Part shown: piece after piece, positions 1 to 11,255 of the stretch
How the letters are laid out: the number at the start of each line of letters is the position of its first letter
Position numbering within the stretch: the stretch's first letter is position 1
Position numbers and translations under genes: made by a program
Assembly: GCA_021234155.1 (NCBI GenBank)
Contig: JAJEKV010000080.1
Location: forward strand, 4,197,953 to 4,261,952
Direction of reading: 5' to 3'
DNA: 64,000 bases
DNA from: Isoetes taiwanensis
Lineage: Eukaryota > Streptophyta > Lycopodiopsida > Isoetales > Isoetaceae
The notes under the pieces: generated by a model
The model's database searches: none
The model's input: only the letters and a program-made list of their open reading frames with translations
What the model was told of the DNA's origin: nothing

Positions 1-414
1 AGAGTGTGGGGGAGAGGGGGCAACCCTGACGTACTCCAATACTACTGATTACCGGCAGTCCTGATGATGTGATATGGCCTGAGTAAGGGAGCACAAAATC
101 TTAGAATATTAAATAAAATGTTGCATCATGAGTCTGACATAGCCAGCCCTATTGTTATATAATGGAGAAGATATAATACTAACATTACTAGCCAGTAAAA
201 ATGGAGGCCACTAAGTAGCTTTAAGATTTGGGTTTGAAGAATATGGAACGAGCATCAAATCCTTTTCCCTGCAAAGAAAAAGGTGTGAGATTGATACCTT
301 GCAATACCATAGACTTCATACTATAGGGTATCACCTGTTATTAATTAAATCCTCAGCTCTGAAACTCCACAAGCTGGGCAAAATTTGTAGCAGGTTTCTT
401 ATCTTCGTCTATCA

Positions 415-491
415 CCGTTTGTTGGCAAAAAAGCTAGAAAACTGACATGTTTATTGTATCAACGTTTGTTGGCAAAAAGCCAGAAAACTCA
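415..491. repeat. Two-copy tandem repeat, about 47-bp period
   Basis: The segment beginning CGTTTGTTGGCAAAAA is present at 415-444 and again at 462-491, each followed by a slightly different AGCTAGAAAACTG-type sequence. This is a recent local duplication. It carries no coding signal. Confidence 0.8.
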
Positions 492-515
492 GAGTAAATA
501 GTACTTAATACAATA

Positions 516-543
516 CTAGTTATGGTGCCCGGCGTTGCCGGGC
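516..543 (-). mobile_element. Helitron 3' terminus (orphan end)
   Basis: Read on the minus strand, a perfect 7-bp stem hairpin (GCCCGGC, 3-base loop, GCCGGGC; 527-543) is followed by a 7-base spacer, then CTAG (516-519) and a flanking T. A hairpin near the end, a CTRR terminus and insertion next to T are the standard signature of a Helitron 3' end. The same arrangement, also with a 7-base spacer, ends the complete Helitron at 7464. No matching 5' TC end was found to the right, so the element may be truncated or its 5' end diverged. Confidence 0.75.
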
Positions 544-1041
544 TTTATTACAATTTGAAAAAGACATGTTTGATAGAGAAAAGAAATCTAATTACCTTGA
601 ACTTGCAATTGTTGGCCACAGGTACAAATATAAGTTATTGCGAGGCATTTGGTTGACTTATTAGGTGATGCTACATAGAATAGAATGGAACCAATTAGAT
701 ATTGACGTTGTTCAAGTTGAATTTTTTACCATATAAAGATTAAAGTTGTCATGTATTATGTATGGATGTAGATGGGTGAGTTTGGATGTTTGAAATCTTT
801 TGGAGATGTATTTTTGTACACATCGATGCCCTCTACTTTTATATCAATTCTATTGTAGGCAAGCACTTGTTGTAGGCATACATGATACCTTCTTAAATTT
901 GGAAAGGGACAATATTAAAAAAGAATGCATTGAGGCATAAGTGCAAGATTTGTGAAAGTCTGCAAATGTCCATCATGGGGTTGGGATGATGCCATCCATG
1001 CATACCTTTATATTTATATGCATTAGCTAGTCTGTGTTAGT

Positions 1042-1130
1042 TGTTAAACATTAATACAAATAATTGGCAATTTTCATTAGTGCATGTTGTTAAACGTTAA
1101 TAAATTATTGGCAATTTCCATTAGTGCATA
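1042..1130. repeat. Two-copy tandem repeat, about 48-bp period
   Basis: The sequence GTTAAACATTAATA, then ATTGGCAATTTTCATTAGTGCAT, is repeated directly with small changes (TTCCATTAGTGCAT in the second copy). Confidence 0.75.
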
Positions 1131-1957
1131 TCCTTTGAAAGTTTGCATACCAAATTAAGAAGATTCTCAAAATTGTGCAATTATACAAAGCTTCATCAAG
1201 GAAGAGGTTCTCCAAACTGTCAAAACCTAATATGAATCTGATGATGTATTTTCATTGGATCATCACGACGATATATTATTTCCTCTTTGTTGTTTTCCAA
1301 ATGGTCTTGCATCTAGATAGAACACGGCACTTTCTTTGTGTAGCATCCGATACACCATAATTTGTGTTATACGGCCTGCCCATGCCATAATTTGTGTCAT
1401 ATGGCTTGCCCATGGTGGACTCAACCATGGTAAATACTTTGCCACCATTTTCGAAGGCTAGCAAAATTAGTCAAGGCCAAATACACAAAATTCTCTCTTT
1501 CAAGTAAAAGGTTCCGTTTCTTGGGTGCCACATGGAAGCCCATACTGCATCATGGCATTTTTTGTAATATAGATGATAAAAGATGGTTCTTTAGATTCAA
1601 TTAAATGCATGAAGTCATGTGATGGCCATGACCATGCTGTTGTTTACAGTCCCGTTGTATTATCTGCATGTCATATTATTGGCATATGAGGCTACTTATA
1701 GACATTGTTGTTACAATATTCCCTATTTGCAGCATCCAAAGAACATAACTGATGCATCACATCCCTCCCATAGAAATAAAAGTTAAATCTAGTTATAGCT
1801 TGCAAATATAAAGACACCACACTGATTCTCTACAATAGAAGTTTTAGCCGTGTTACATTATTAGAAGATCTTGGCAAACTCTATCGTCCCAAATAAAGCA
1901 AAGGGCCTGAAGGATTCGAAAAAGGAGGAAGCAAATTTAGTCTTTGCGCCACCCTTG

Positions 1958-2022
1958 CTGCAAGGTTTTACATTATGACATCTATTGATATGAATTTGGG
2001 GCTTTCGTAAAAAATGTGTTCC
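1958..2022. repeat. Dispersed repeat, diverged copy of the 5.2-kb repeat
   Basis: TTACATTATGACATCTATTG, then ATTTGGGGCTTTCGTAAAAAATGTG, matches 5248-5323 (TTACATTAAGGCATCCATTG, then ATTTGGGGCTTTCTTAAAAAATGTG). The similarity begins upstream, at the CACCCTTGCTGCA / CATCCTTGTTGCA segment. It is a diverged member of an unnamed dispersed repeat. Confidence 0.65.
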
Positions 2023-2135
2023 ATTCTAGAATGTATGCATATAGCAATGCACAGTGAAGCAAAGAAAAGAAGTTGAAGAATATATGCATTATAGCAATGT
2101 ACAATGAAACAAAGAAAAGAAGTTCAAGAAAATCA
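2018..2135. repeat. Two-copy tandem repeat, about 58-bp period
   Basis: Two direct copies of a segment containing ATAGCAATGCACAGTGAAGC followed by AAAGAAAAGAAGTTGAAGAA. The second copy carries a few substitutions. Confidence 0.75.
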
Positions 2136-2269
2136 AAAAGCCCTTCAAGCTTCTGAGAATAAGCCATTTGTTATGAATTTGTCCTATAGTTGCCAAATAT
2201 AATGTCATGGAATCTTGGTGCTGTCAACAAAGGCATAGAGATGTGCATAAAGTCTTGCACTATGACATT

Positions 2270-2525
2270 AGATATTGTCTACAATATGTAGGCCTTTTGT
2301 AGATGCAAACGTTTGTGACCATCCAATATTAATTGCATTAAAAGAGTGCATGCATTGCAAACATTTGTGACCATACAATATTGATTGCACCAAAAATATT
2401 GTCTACAATATGTAGGCCTTTTCCAGATGCAAACATTTGTAACCATCCAACATTAACTGCACCAAAAGAGTGCATGCATTGCAAACATTTCTAACCATAC
2501 AATATTGACTGCACCAAAAGGATGC
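2270..2525. repeat. Nested tandem repeat, about 125-bp unit
   Basis: A unit starting TATTGTCTACAATATGTAGG occurs at about 2273 and 2397. Each unit contains two shorter subrepeats of the form GCAAACATTTGTGACCATnCAATATTGATTGCACCAAAA, so the array is a duplication of a duplication. Confidence 0.8.
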
Positions 2526-2589
2526 ATGCGTTGGAAACATCACATCCAATAAAGCTCATATTTCAAACAAATAGTAGAAGGTAAACTAG

Positions 2590-2768
2590 ATTTATTAACA
2601 ATGTCAAATATGGCAATAGAAGCTCAAACTGCTAATCAATCATGAAAAATATGAGGACCTGGAAGAGCCTGCTAGGTTGTTATTAACAATGTCAAACATG
2701 AAATAGAAGCTCAAACTGCTAATCAATTATTAAAAAGAAGAGGACCTAGAAGAGCCTGCTAGGTTGAC
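2590..2768. repeat. Two-copy tandem repeat, about 86-bp period
   Basis: Direct duplication of ATTAACAATGTCAAATATGG, continuing through GAAGCTCAAACTGCTAATCA to AGAGCCTGCTAGGTTG. Confidence 0.85.
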
Positions 2769-5120
2769 CTACCCTAGTATAAAGTAATTACTGCTTTGAG
2801 GAACAGAAGATACAGGGTAATAGATAAATTCACATGGCCCAAAATAAGAAGAGGCAGTGAAGCTATATATTCTTCTGTATGTGAAGTTCAAATTGTCTGC
2901 AGGATTTGAGCAACCAGAACGTAGCAAAAGATTAAACATATAATCCTACAAATGGGCTCTACATAAACTACAAATGACATCAAGGGTCTGCCTTGATGAA
3001 TGTGTCTGCCATGGCAGAAGTTGCAACCGCTAAGACAATTCATGTTCATCTTAAAAACCTGATACACATCAGTTTAATGAAATCACTTTAATGAAAGCAA
3101 TTCTAGATCTCTGTAATCAAGATTCTTTCAAAGATTTAAACCTAAACATTAGCTACGAATCTCCTTCATTATCAATGACCAATTTCCTCCATTATCAATG
3201 GCCAATCTCCTTAGGACCAATTTCCTGAAGAGCAAGATGTTGTTGAGTGGCATTGGTAAGCCTTGAGAATCATAGAAACATGTCATGATGTATATCCACA
3301 AATGAAATAAAAATGCATGGTATTAACTACAACTTAAGACATATAATAAAAATGCAACTAACCTGCATAAATGAGTCTGGTATCCTCTTTATATAATTCG
3401 CAGAAGCAAAGCTTGCTCATACAAAACCTGTGTGTGATGCAAATTGGCTTTGCGCAGTAGCTTGCATTCAAAATAAGAACAAAGAAACATGTTTTATATA
3501 AAGACCATTTATTTATGAATCATTGCTAGCTACTTGAAACTCTAGATCTATAAAAATGCCTGGTTTCCCATGATAGCAAGTATCACATTGTTAATCTGTT
3601 TGTATATTTATCTAAAGCAAGAAATTGGTTACAGTATGGGACTCTATCGCAGTAATTGCACATAAACAGCAACCCCTCCTGCTTGCTTTGCTATCCAATA
3701 CTCTCTAGTCACTAAGTGCTAGTATAATCCAGTCTTCTCTACCGTGGTTTGTGTATATATCATATGCAACTGGTATTTCTAAGTTAAGCAAGAAAAGTTA
3801 GCTGGAAAAGGGAAGCTTTGAAAGGTCAGATCCATGACCTCACCACAAGGCTTGCTACCAGATCTCTTCTAATCCAAGTAGCTGACTGTGTAAGCATGCA
3901 ATCCATTAAGCATGCATCCCTATATGAACAGATCACATGAAACATGGAACACTTAAAACCCATCTAAGGAAAAATTGTGCAAGAATATTTGAAGTCTATA
4001 TAAGGTCTCTGCAATAAGGAGGGCATAAATGTTGGGCAATGCAATTGCTAAGGCCCCAGCGGACATAAACAGTCCTAAATGCCAGAAACTGTCAAGCAGA
4101 AAATTTGTATACAATGAAAGCAACATCATAATTTTAGATAATGCATCATTGTTTCAGTCAAATGTGAAATGTGATAGTTTACCTGTAGACACTCCAGAGA
4201 TCCAACCATTAGTTACAAAATACTTTCCTCTTGTTGCAGAACTGCAACTGCACTCGGACGTCCATAATAAGCTCTTGTTGAATGCTCACTATATTTGATA
4301 TCATTTATTCCTTGGACTCTCGATCTTTAGATAGTAAGGAGGATAAAATGTATTTGCTGAGCATTTATAACATGTGTTAATATTACCTCAAGTTCCCTGC
4401 CACCCAAAATGAGTGTGATGAGAAAAAAAGGTGGACCTAACCACAGCTATGTTACTGGTGTTTAACATGATAATACACAATTTTCCTATCTTAACTTAAC
4501 AGAACTGGGTGTGGAAATTTAAACCATAAATTGCTACAGGGGATTCGTTGATACTTTGATACTGTATACCTATAAGTACATGCTAGATAAATTTCAAAAG
4601 CATAAACATAGCAAACAGATTGAATACACTCAATATTTACCTCAATTGCAAAAATTTGAAGGCCATTCTAGTCCCTCCTTTACTCTCTGCACAATCTGTG
4701 ATTCCATGCAATGGGGAACATATCCTTGAAATTAATGGCTTGTTTCAAGAGATGAATACAAACTATATGCTTCTAAACCTGGAGAGCATGGGCGCCATGA
4801 CATAAGACCCGAAACTCTTCATGCAACTAAGGAAGCATTCAAATTCTGCCCCATTCACTTATCACATTACTATGAAGAAAGAGACATGAGTAAAATTTAA
4901 GAGCTGAGGAAAGAAGATTCACAAAAAAGAAAATCCATAGGCAACGCATTTGGAAGGAAAAATGCAGATAGTGCAAGCATAGGATGATAACATCCAGCTA
5001 TTGCAAGCATATATATGGCTAGACATGTCACACTTACGTCCTATTAACACACCTAGCATCTCACATGCGCAATAGTCTAAAACTATTTGCATGGCACATT
5101 TGAGTAATATGCCTAAGCAG

Positions 5121-5296
5121 CTGTTAATCTCACTGTCAAGGTTTTAGTCTCTGTGTTTGCATCATCCTTGTTGCAGCCTTTTACATTAAGGCATCCATTG
5201 CCATGGACTGTTAATCTCACTGTCAAGGTTTTAGTCTCTATGTTTGCGTCATCCTTGTTGCAGCCTTTTACATTAAGGCATCCATTGCTATGGATT
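5121..5296. repeat. Two-copy tandem repeat, about 89-bp period
   Basis: CTGTTAATCTCACTGTCAAG through TACATTAAGGCATCCATTGC is repeated directly with only about four differences. The right copy runs on into the dispersed sequence that is also found near 1960. Short open frames on both strands here simply read through the repeat. Confidence 0.9.
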
Positions 5297-5806
5297 TGGG
5301 GCTTTCTTAAAAAATGTGCTTCCAGTAAGTCGGAGCTAAAATCTTCCAAAAATACATCAAATTGAACAATGCTATAAAGCCATTAAAAAACTAAGCTAAC
5401 CTCCTACAGATCTACTCTTAGTTGTGGCAGCTCTCCAAGTTGACTCATTTTTCTTTGTGTCTTCTTATTTACCTAGGCCTAATTACCTGCCTATACGCCC
5501 ATGGCTGCGTCTTGGATTTCTTTTCAAGAAGCAGGACTCATGTTGTAAATTTCCAAATGAATTGCATGTTTAGATCAAGAGCCTGAATGATGATCAGATA
5601 TCATTCCAAAACTGATCATATAATCTGGCTAAAGAGTCAAAATAATATTACGAAGCCGATCAGGAAATCACATAAGCTGGCTGGATACTTTCATCACATA
5701 AGAACATATTTGTGGAGCATAAAGACATGTATACCATGAAGAGTTTGAACAACCAGTCCACACGCCAGATGTTTTCTTGATGTTTCCATAGAGCATATCC
5801 ATTAAG

Positions 5807-6128
5807 GGGTAAAAGCATGTTAGAGTGTCCCTTAAAAAGTATTATTTAGTGACCAAAAAGGTACCTAAAAAGGTAGCCAGGACTGGGTACTGGGTACCTG
5901 TATAATATCTCAATATAAGGTATGTTTTATAACTTTTTATATATATATTGGTCTCCGATAGCATTATCTTTACCTTAACTTTGAATATTACCATGTCCTT
6001 GACTTTTATTTTGGATTTTTGTATTAGTTTTAATGAAAAGAAAAATGAGAAAGTACCCAGTTCTGAAGTACCTAGTGTATGTACTTTTGCAGGTTCCAAA
6101 AGTGGTACACCCTAACATGCTTTTACCC
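5807..6128. mobile_element. MITE, 322 bp, 4-bp target duplication TAAG (family shared with 42291)
   Basis: The ends form terminal inverted repeats: GGGTAAAAGCATGTTAGAGT on the left, and the complement of GGGTAAAAGCATGTTAGGGT on the right. The element is flanked by TAAG at 5803-5806 and 6129-6132. The interior is AT-rich and also contains repeated GGGTACTT/AAGTACCC motifs near both ends. A second copy of nearly equal length (42291-42617) has the same TIR and a 4-bp duplication of different sequence, which supports the boundaries. A 4-bp duplication does not fit hAT (8 bp), CACTA (2-3 bp), PIF/Harbinger (3 bp) or Mutator (9 bp). Sola-type transposons make 4-bp duplications, but I see no transposase, so the superfamily is open. 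Confidence 0.85.
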
Positions 6129-7463
6129 TAAGACCAACACACATGTCTGGTTATGACGACACACACTAAAGCTGACTCAATTAAATAAGAGTCACATGTT
6201 TAAAATCCATGTTATAATACTGAAAAGTTTAGCATATAATTCGAGAAAGCTAAATTCTACCAATATGCTAAATATTAAGATTCAAACAACCATGTGACAG
6301 ATGCCCATCTCTCAGATTTTAATCCTTACACTCCTCACACTATTACATTACAGATCAAAATATTTGGCATACAGATCAAGCTATTACTCAAAATTTTATG
6401 AAGAAAGCAGACTCAATAAAGATCAGCCAAAGAACTTGAATGGCTCAAACTATTGCCCAAAAATAGTGAAGCAAACTTTCTAAAGGAGATTTGAGGGAAA
6501 GAATAGGAGAAATAGAGAACCTGTTTGCAAATCTGTCTGCAACATGTGCGCTTTATTCTTGTTAATTCCATTCGAAAGTTTTGCTTGTTAGAAAACCATT
6601 CTTCCACTGCAAACGAATTTTCGATCTCTTTGGTTAAAGCACATCTACTTTCATCGTTGCATTCTAAGAATCAATGGGACCAACCGATAATGGTGAACGA
6701 TGTTACCTCTTTTTCCAACTTAGAACAGCAGAAAAATTGACATGCAGCTAGAGCTGTTTGCCGAAATAGGGCTAGAATCCGATGCAATCATATGACCTCC
6801 ACTTACATAAACGCCATGCCATTTGGATGGAGTGACGTTGCCGATGCAAATCATTCTTTCTCTTGAATACATATCTATTCTTTCTCTTGAATACATATCT
6901 CGTAGATGCCACCGGGCTGCATGCATGTTGGTATTGCCGGTTTTGCATGGCATCCTGTGGTATGCCATTTCGATTAGGTAAGGGAGGAAATCCATGATCA
7001 AAACCATTTGGGCAAATACATCTACGATATTTGGCAAATCTGAAAGTTTCTCCGGCCGGTAAAACCCCAAAAATCTTAGGAAATGATTTTAAAAAGAAAT
7101 CCAAAAACATTTTTAGCCACGCCTGAAAATCCCAAATTAACAAGATTGATTTGATTGCATGGAAAAAATTAGTGGCTATTAATAGCAAAATGGCGATTTT
7201 TTAAGGGGTCTAGAAAATTTTTGCGGCGAATTTTATGAAGGGAGATTTCTTTAAAAAAAAAAAAATAGCCATAGCTAAAACAAATACTCCATTATTTTTT
7301 TTAGGATTAGCCAAACTATTTTCCCCCTTTTCCTCAAAGAAAAAGGGATTAGCCTATCTTTATATTACAATAATTATATATTAAATCATTAATAGCCAAA
7401 CAAAAATGAATTTCTATTAAAGACTTTTACACATCCCCACTGACTATCCATTTCTATTACATA
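6129..7463. other. Intergenic DNA left of the Helitron
   Basis: No supported gene. A 26-bp direct duplication (ATTCTTTCTCTTGAATACAT) lies at 6853-6903. The longest minus-strand frame (6772-7188) has no recognisable motif and includes that duplication twice, which suggests chance coding. Runs of A and T near 7250 and 7290 are the only other structure. Confidence 0.55.
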
Positions 7464-7474
7464 CTAGAAAAAGT

Positions 7475-7491
7475 GCCCATCGTTGCTGGGC
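7475..7491 (-). other. Helitron 3' subterminal hairpin
   Basis: The sequence on the plus strand is GCCCATCGTTGCTGGGC. It is the terminator hairpin of the Helitron and differs from the perfect copy at 527-543 by three bases, two of which form a compensated pair. Confidence 0.7.
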
Positions 7492-8499
7492 TTTTCTTTG
7501 GGATTAAATTCCAAAGTTAATAAAGATATGGTTAAGAGTGTTAATTGCTATATATATGATCGTTTGTTAAAATGAAAGTTTAAAATTCTCCTTATACAGT
7601 AATTGTTTTTTGAGTTTAAGGAATACAACATATGAGGCAAGTCTTCTAATTAAACATATTATTATTAGAATAATTCATTTGTGCTTTACAGTTGTATGAG
7701 TCCAAATCGTAACAGTGTGGAGCTTATAAAAGTGCACATTTGCCTTGAATATTAGAGATGTATTGGAAGAAAATCAATTCTATACATTTAGACAAAGTTG
7801 GATCCTTAATAGCTGCAAAATGGCGAGCCCTCTTATAATCCACATTCCTTTGTCAAGATCACATTTGTGTCAACTTGTCCCGTCAATGAGGATAAATAAT
7901 TCTGTTCATTGCATCAAGAACTTAACATTAGAATTGCCAACTTTTCACTAACAGGTCCACAACTAATCAAACGACTAATAGGCTCAGCCTGCTACTTATA
8001 TAAAACAAGAATGCTAGTGTGCAAAATGTCTTAAGAATGAGAGTTGTATCAAAGCAAGAAATGCACCATGCCTTGCTCCTCTTCTCCATCCTACACAAAA
8101 ATGACATCACTTCAGGCATTTATACTAATGCAATTGAGGGCCCTTATAATAAAATTACAAAATCTCAAATAAACTGTAAAACTCATGCTAAAGAAGTAAC
8201 CATGCAAAGGGATCCTCCCGTAGTGCACATACCTTAAATGTGCTAGACACTTTTTGTGGAATAGGTGGTTATACAATCTCAGTCTGTAGCTCAACAAATA
8301 TTCTTTAAAATCTACCGTGTCAGATGATTGTCTAGAAATTTTCCATTTTCCTAAGATTAGGGCCAAAATAACATCGGATATTTCAAGAACTTCAATTTCA
8401 TTTTGCAAATTTGGCTCACCAACAGCCAGGCATTTAGCCCATTCAAGATCGGCACATCACTACAAGCTCGTAAAGGCCAACCCTTATTATCACCGCCCC

Positions 8500-9010
8500 A
8501 AAGCATCTCTAGCCAAACATGCCTTGGGATATTCAAATCCTGCCTTTTCTATCATCTCTGCAGCAAGCTTTAAATTTCCCATTTGTTCTGCGACCTCCGC
8601 TGCTTCTCCATAGTATTTCGAACTAATCTCTACTTGCAGAAGTTCATTAATAATCTCTCCTTAAAAATTTCCTTTTCTTAGATGTCCACAAACATATGTA
8701 TATACTTCATCATGGATTTTACCATCTTTCTTCTCGTGGTAGTATAAAGCTGGGTTCTTCAAGTACCCTAATTTTATGCTTTCCAGGGATTCCATCTCCT
8801 GCCTTGACAGTTTTTGGACCTCATGTGAGACTTAATTATCTGCTGACTACTCTTGCCATAGTTGAATAAATGCACAACCTTTCCCATGTTCACAAAGGCT
8901 CAAATATTTCTGTACATTGCCTGCTTTCCCATATGCCTGTGCTGCTTCAGTCAAGTATTTCGCTTCAAAAAAGCAATTATCAGCTTCTTCACGTTTCAGA
9001 GGGCTTACTG
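8500..9010 (-). pseudogene. Captured fragment of a UvrD/TRANK1-like helicase (helical-repeat region)
   Basis: The minus strand reads as broken coding sequence. Pieces include CFFEAKYLTEAAQAYGKAGN with LSLCEHGKG just after it, then ESIKLGYLKNPALYYHEKKD, and finally YYGEAAEVAEQMGNLKLAAE followed by MIEKAG. This succession matches the TPR-like region that follows the helicase core in plant 'TPR and ankyrin repeat-containing protein 1-like' (UvrD/TRANK1-type) proteins: a CxxxC..G segment, a CALHYHE-like segment, and EAAxxAxxxGxLxxAAxxxxKAG. Stops (such as TAG after LWQE) and missing sequence show that it is not functional. It lies inside the Helitron in the element's own orientation, as captured fragments often do. 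The family call rests on remembered motif order, not on a search. Confidence 0.55.
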
Positions 9011-11255
9011 ACGACTGCACTCCAGGCCATGTTGAAATTTAGCAAGGAAGTTGGAAATGAAGTTCATAATATGGCAAATCAGATGACAGAGAATGCACTG
9101 TAACTTAAGTGAGAGAGAGCAGAAGATAGGAGCCATTCTTATCATGAGGACATAGCTGTTCTTTTGGTGTGAAATAACTTGAACCGGACGGGGACCGACT
9201 TACATTCTCACAATTTAAGAATCTTTCCGACTTTACATGCCTTGTGCCTCTTTGTTTAACCATCCTTGCGGTTTTTACCACGCAGATTCGCACCCATTTC
9301 CTAGATCTTGGAGGTGTCAACATCAGAGCATAGGGACTAATTATAAAAATGCATTTACCTTTGCCGATTGGAAAGAAATGCTTGAGAACGTATGATATGA
9401 TATAGCACGTTATTTTGCCTCTATGAGGTTGGCCTATACACAAAGAAAGGAAAGAAATGCAATCCACGGAAGAGCAAAGAACATACATATGATATTTAAA
9501 CTTGCATGTAATATAATGGCATTTCACATCATAGCCAGCAAGGTAAAAGTACTTTTATTCTTATTGGCCCTATCAGAAGAAGCCATACCTTTAACTGACA
9601 TAAGAAATTCTGCAAACATTACATGATCTTGATTAATGTTGTCTCAACTTCTCATGATCATATAGAACGTATTATGCATCTCCAACGGATGTCTCATCTG
9701 TCTGCAACATTAGTATCGCTTATAATTAGGATCTTGTCATATGCCAAGAATATCCCATCCTAAGTCCTTCATCATCTTCTTTATGATGCATACTTCACAT
9801 ATCAAACCCTACAATAGCTAAAAGTCATGAAAAATGAATGGCAAAATCTGCATCTTTTACCTGTGCAGAACTTAATAGTTAATTCAACCTCTTATGTTGA
9901 ACTCAAACGTGAATAAGAAGCCCTTTTATACATATAGCAGGATAGTCTTTTGGGTGATTTATGTGTAAATGGAAAACATACGGCCCCTAAAGCATCACTC
10001 ATTAGGGTATCTCAAACAAAATCAAATCTGCAGCCTTGTTCATGGAATCAATGTGGACCCAAATCAATGCCATTCAGTAGTGGAAATTATATGTTTTATC
10101 TAAAAGTCTAAGAGCGATAATGTGAATTGAACAAATTTGATATTTACACAGATACATGATTCACACTGTACTTGCAATAGCTTCAAAATCAGGTTGAGGC
10201 AAAGGGATGCAACTACTTACAATAGGACCGCTTCCTGGCAATGACTTCACATTTCTTCAGAAATAAATGAGCATGAATTAGTGTAAGCACGCCATTTATC
10301 CTTGACTATTACTTGTAAAGCAATCAAACTTGAACCTGAAGACGACATTCAGAGTAGATCTTGCACCTAAAGATGACATTCAGAGATGATAAGAAAATTG
10401 TAATATACAAAAATATGGAATACAAAGCTAAGATAATACCTTGGTGGGCATGCTTTGAGCTCCACGCATCTAGTCGAATGCATCCAGTCAAAAAAGAAGA
10501 CCAGTATTTCTAAGGTCATTCAAATATACTTTGAATCAAACATGCTATATCGATATAAAGATAAAAACAGAAAACATGGCCTACTTATGAGATTTTGTGA
10601 AGATTCTTCATCTCATACCATAAGAATTTCGGCCAGAAGGGATAGAGAAGTATGAAGAATGGAAGTTGAATGGATTTTCAACAAATTCTATGCCAAGATC
10701 TTGAGCAATCGTGACATGCTGCAATGCAGAAAGGGAAAAAAAAGGACTTGCTTTGAATCATCTTTAAACCGATGAAACCGATTGCATGCTTAGAAACCAC
10801 CTAAGGATACTAAAAATAAGCTGGAATCGATAATCCACATCCACAACAACCAACAAACTCTGCCAAAACAGCTTCGTATATATAAAGCCCCTTCTCTTTC
10901 ATTTGAATACCTTCCATTTCTAGACTCGAAAAAGGTATTAAATAGAAGAAAATGAGGCACAGGGGGTGAAATGAGGGCTCCGGCATGAAAATTTTAGGCA
11001 TGAAAAAAGCAATTTGCACATGCAGGAGCAAGTTATGTATTTACCAAGAATGTAGATTATTGCTTCGTGATCCAAGCTCAAGCTCTGCCTGCAAAGAGGG
11101 GTCCGACTCAGGAGCCGTGAGAGGGGTCAAAGAGACAAAAAAAAAAAAAAACCGTCTACCGCAGATAAATCGAAGGGATAAAAATAATTTAAAAAAATTC
11201 AACGCGCAAGATTGCGCACAGACTATCATAAAACGCCTTTATTATTATATATAGA

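Larger units (their letters stand above)
544..5806. other. Intergenic AT-rich DNA with many two-copy tandem duplications
   Basis: No reading frame here is long or recognisable; the longest, at 4029-4298 (89 codons), has no motif I know. What can be seen is a series of local duplications, listed separately. If the Helitron whose 3' end lies at 516 is complete, part of this stretch would be its body, but no Rep or helicase coding is visible. Confidence 0.6.
7464..11255 (-). mobile_element. Non-autonomous Helitron, complete, 3.79 kb
   Basis: On the minus strand the element starts TCTATATATAATAATAAAGG (first T at 11255), a typical plant Helitron 5' end. It finishes with hairpin 7475-7491, a 7-base spacer and CTAG (7464-7467). 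The flanks are A before the 5' end and T after the 3' end, i.e. insertion into an AT dinucleotide without target duplication. The 3' hairpin is GCCCAGC-family. Relative to the copy at 516, one stem pair is changed on both sides (G-C to A-T) and one position is mismatched. A second perfect hairpin (11204-11217, GCGCAA/TTGCGC) lies 37 bases inside the 5' end. No RepHel coding is visible, so movement would need a helper. The cargo includes a fragment of a helicase gene (about 8500-9010). Confidence 0.85.

Noticed and set aside
6772-7188. 138-codon minus-strand frame
   Set aside because: It includes a duplicated YVFKRKN peptide from a 26-bp DNA duplication and has no motif; composition looks random.
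9105-9527. 140-codon minus-strand frame inside the Helitron
   Set aside because: Open but without motif or relation to the helicase fragment; not supported as a gene.
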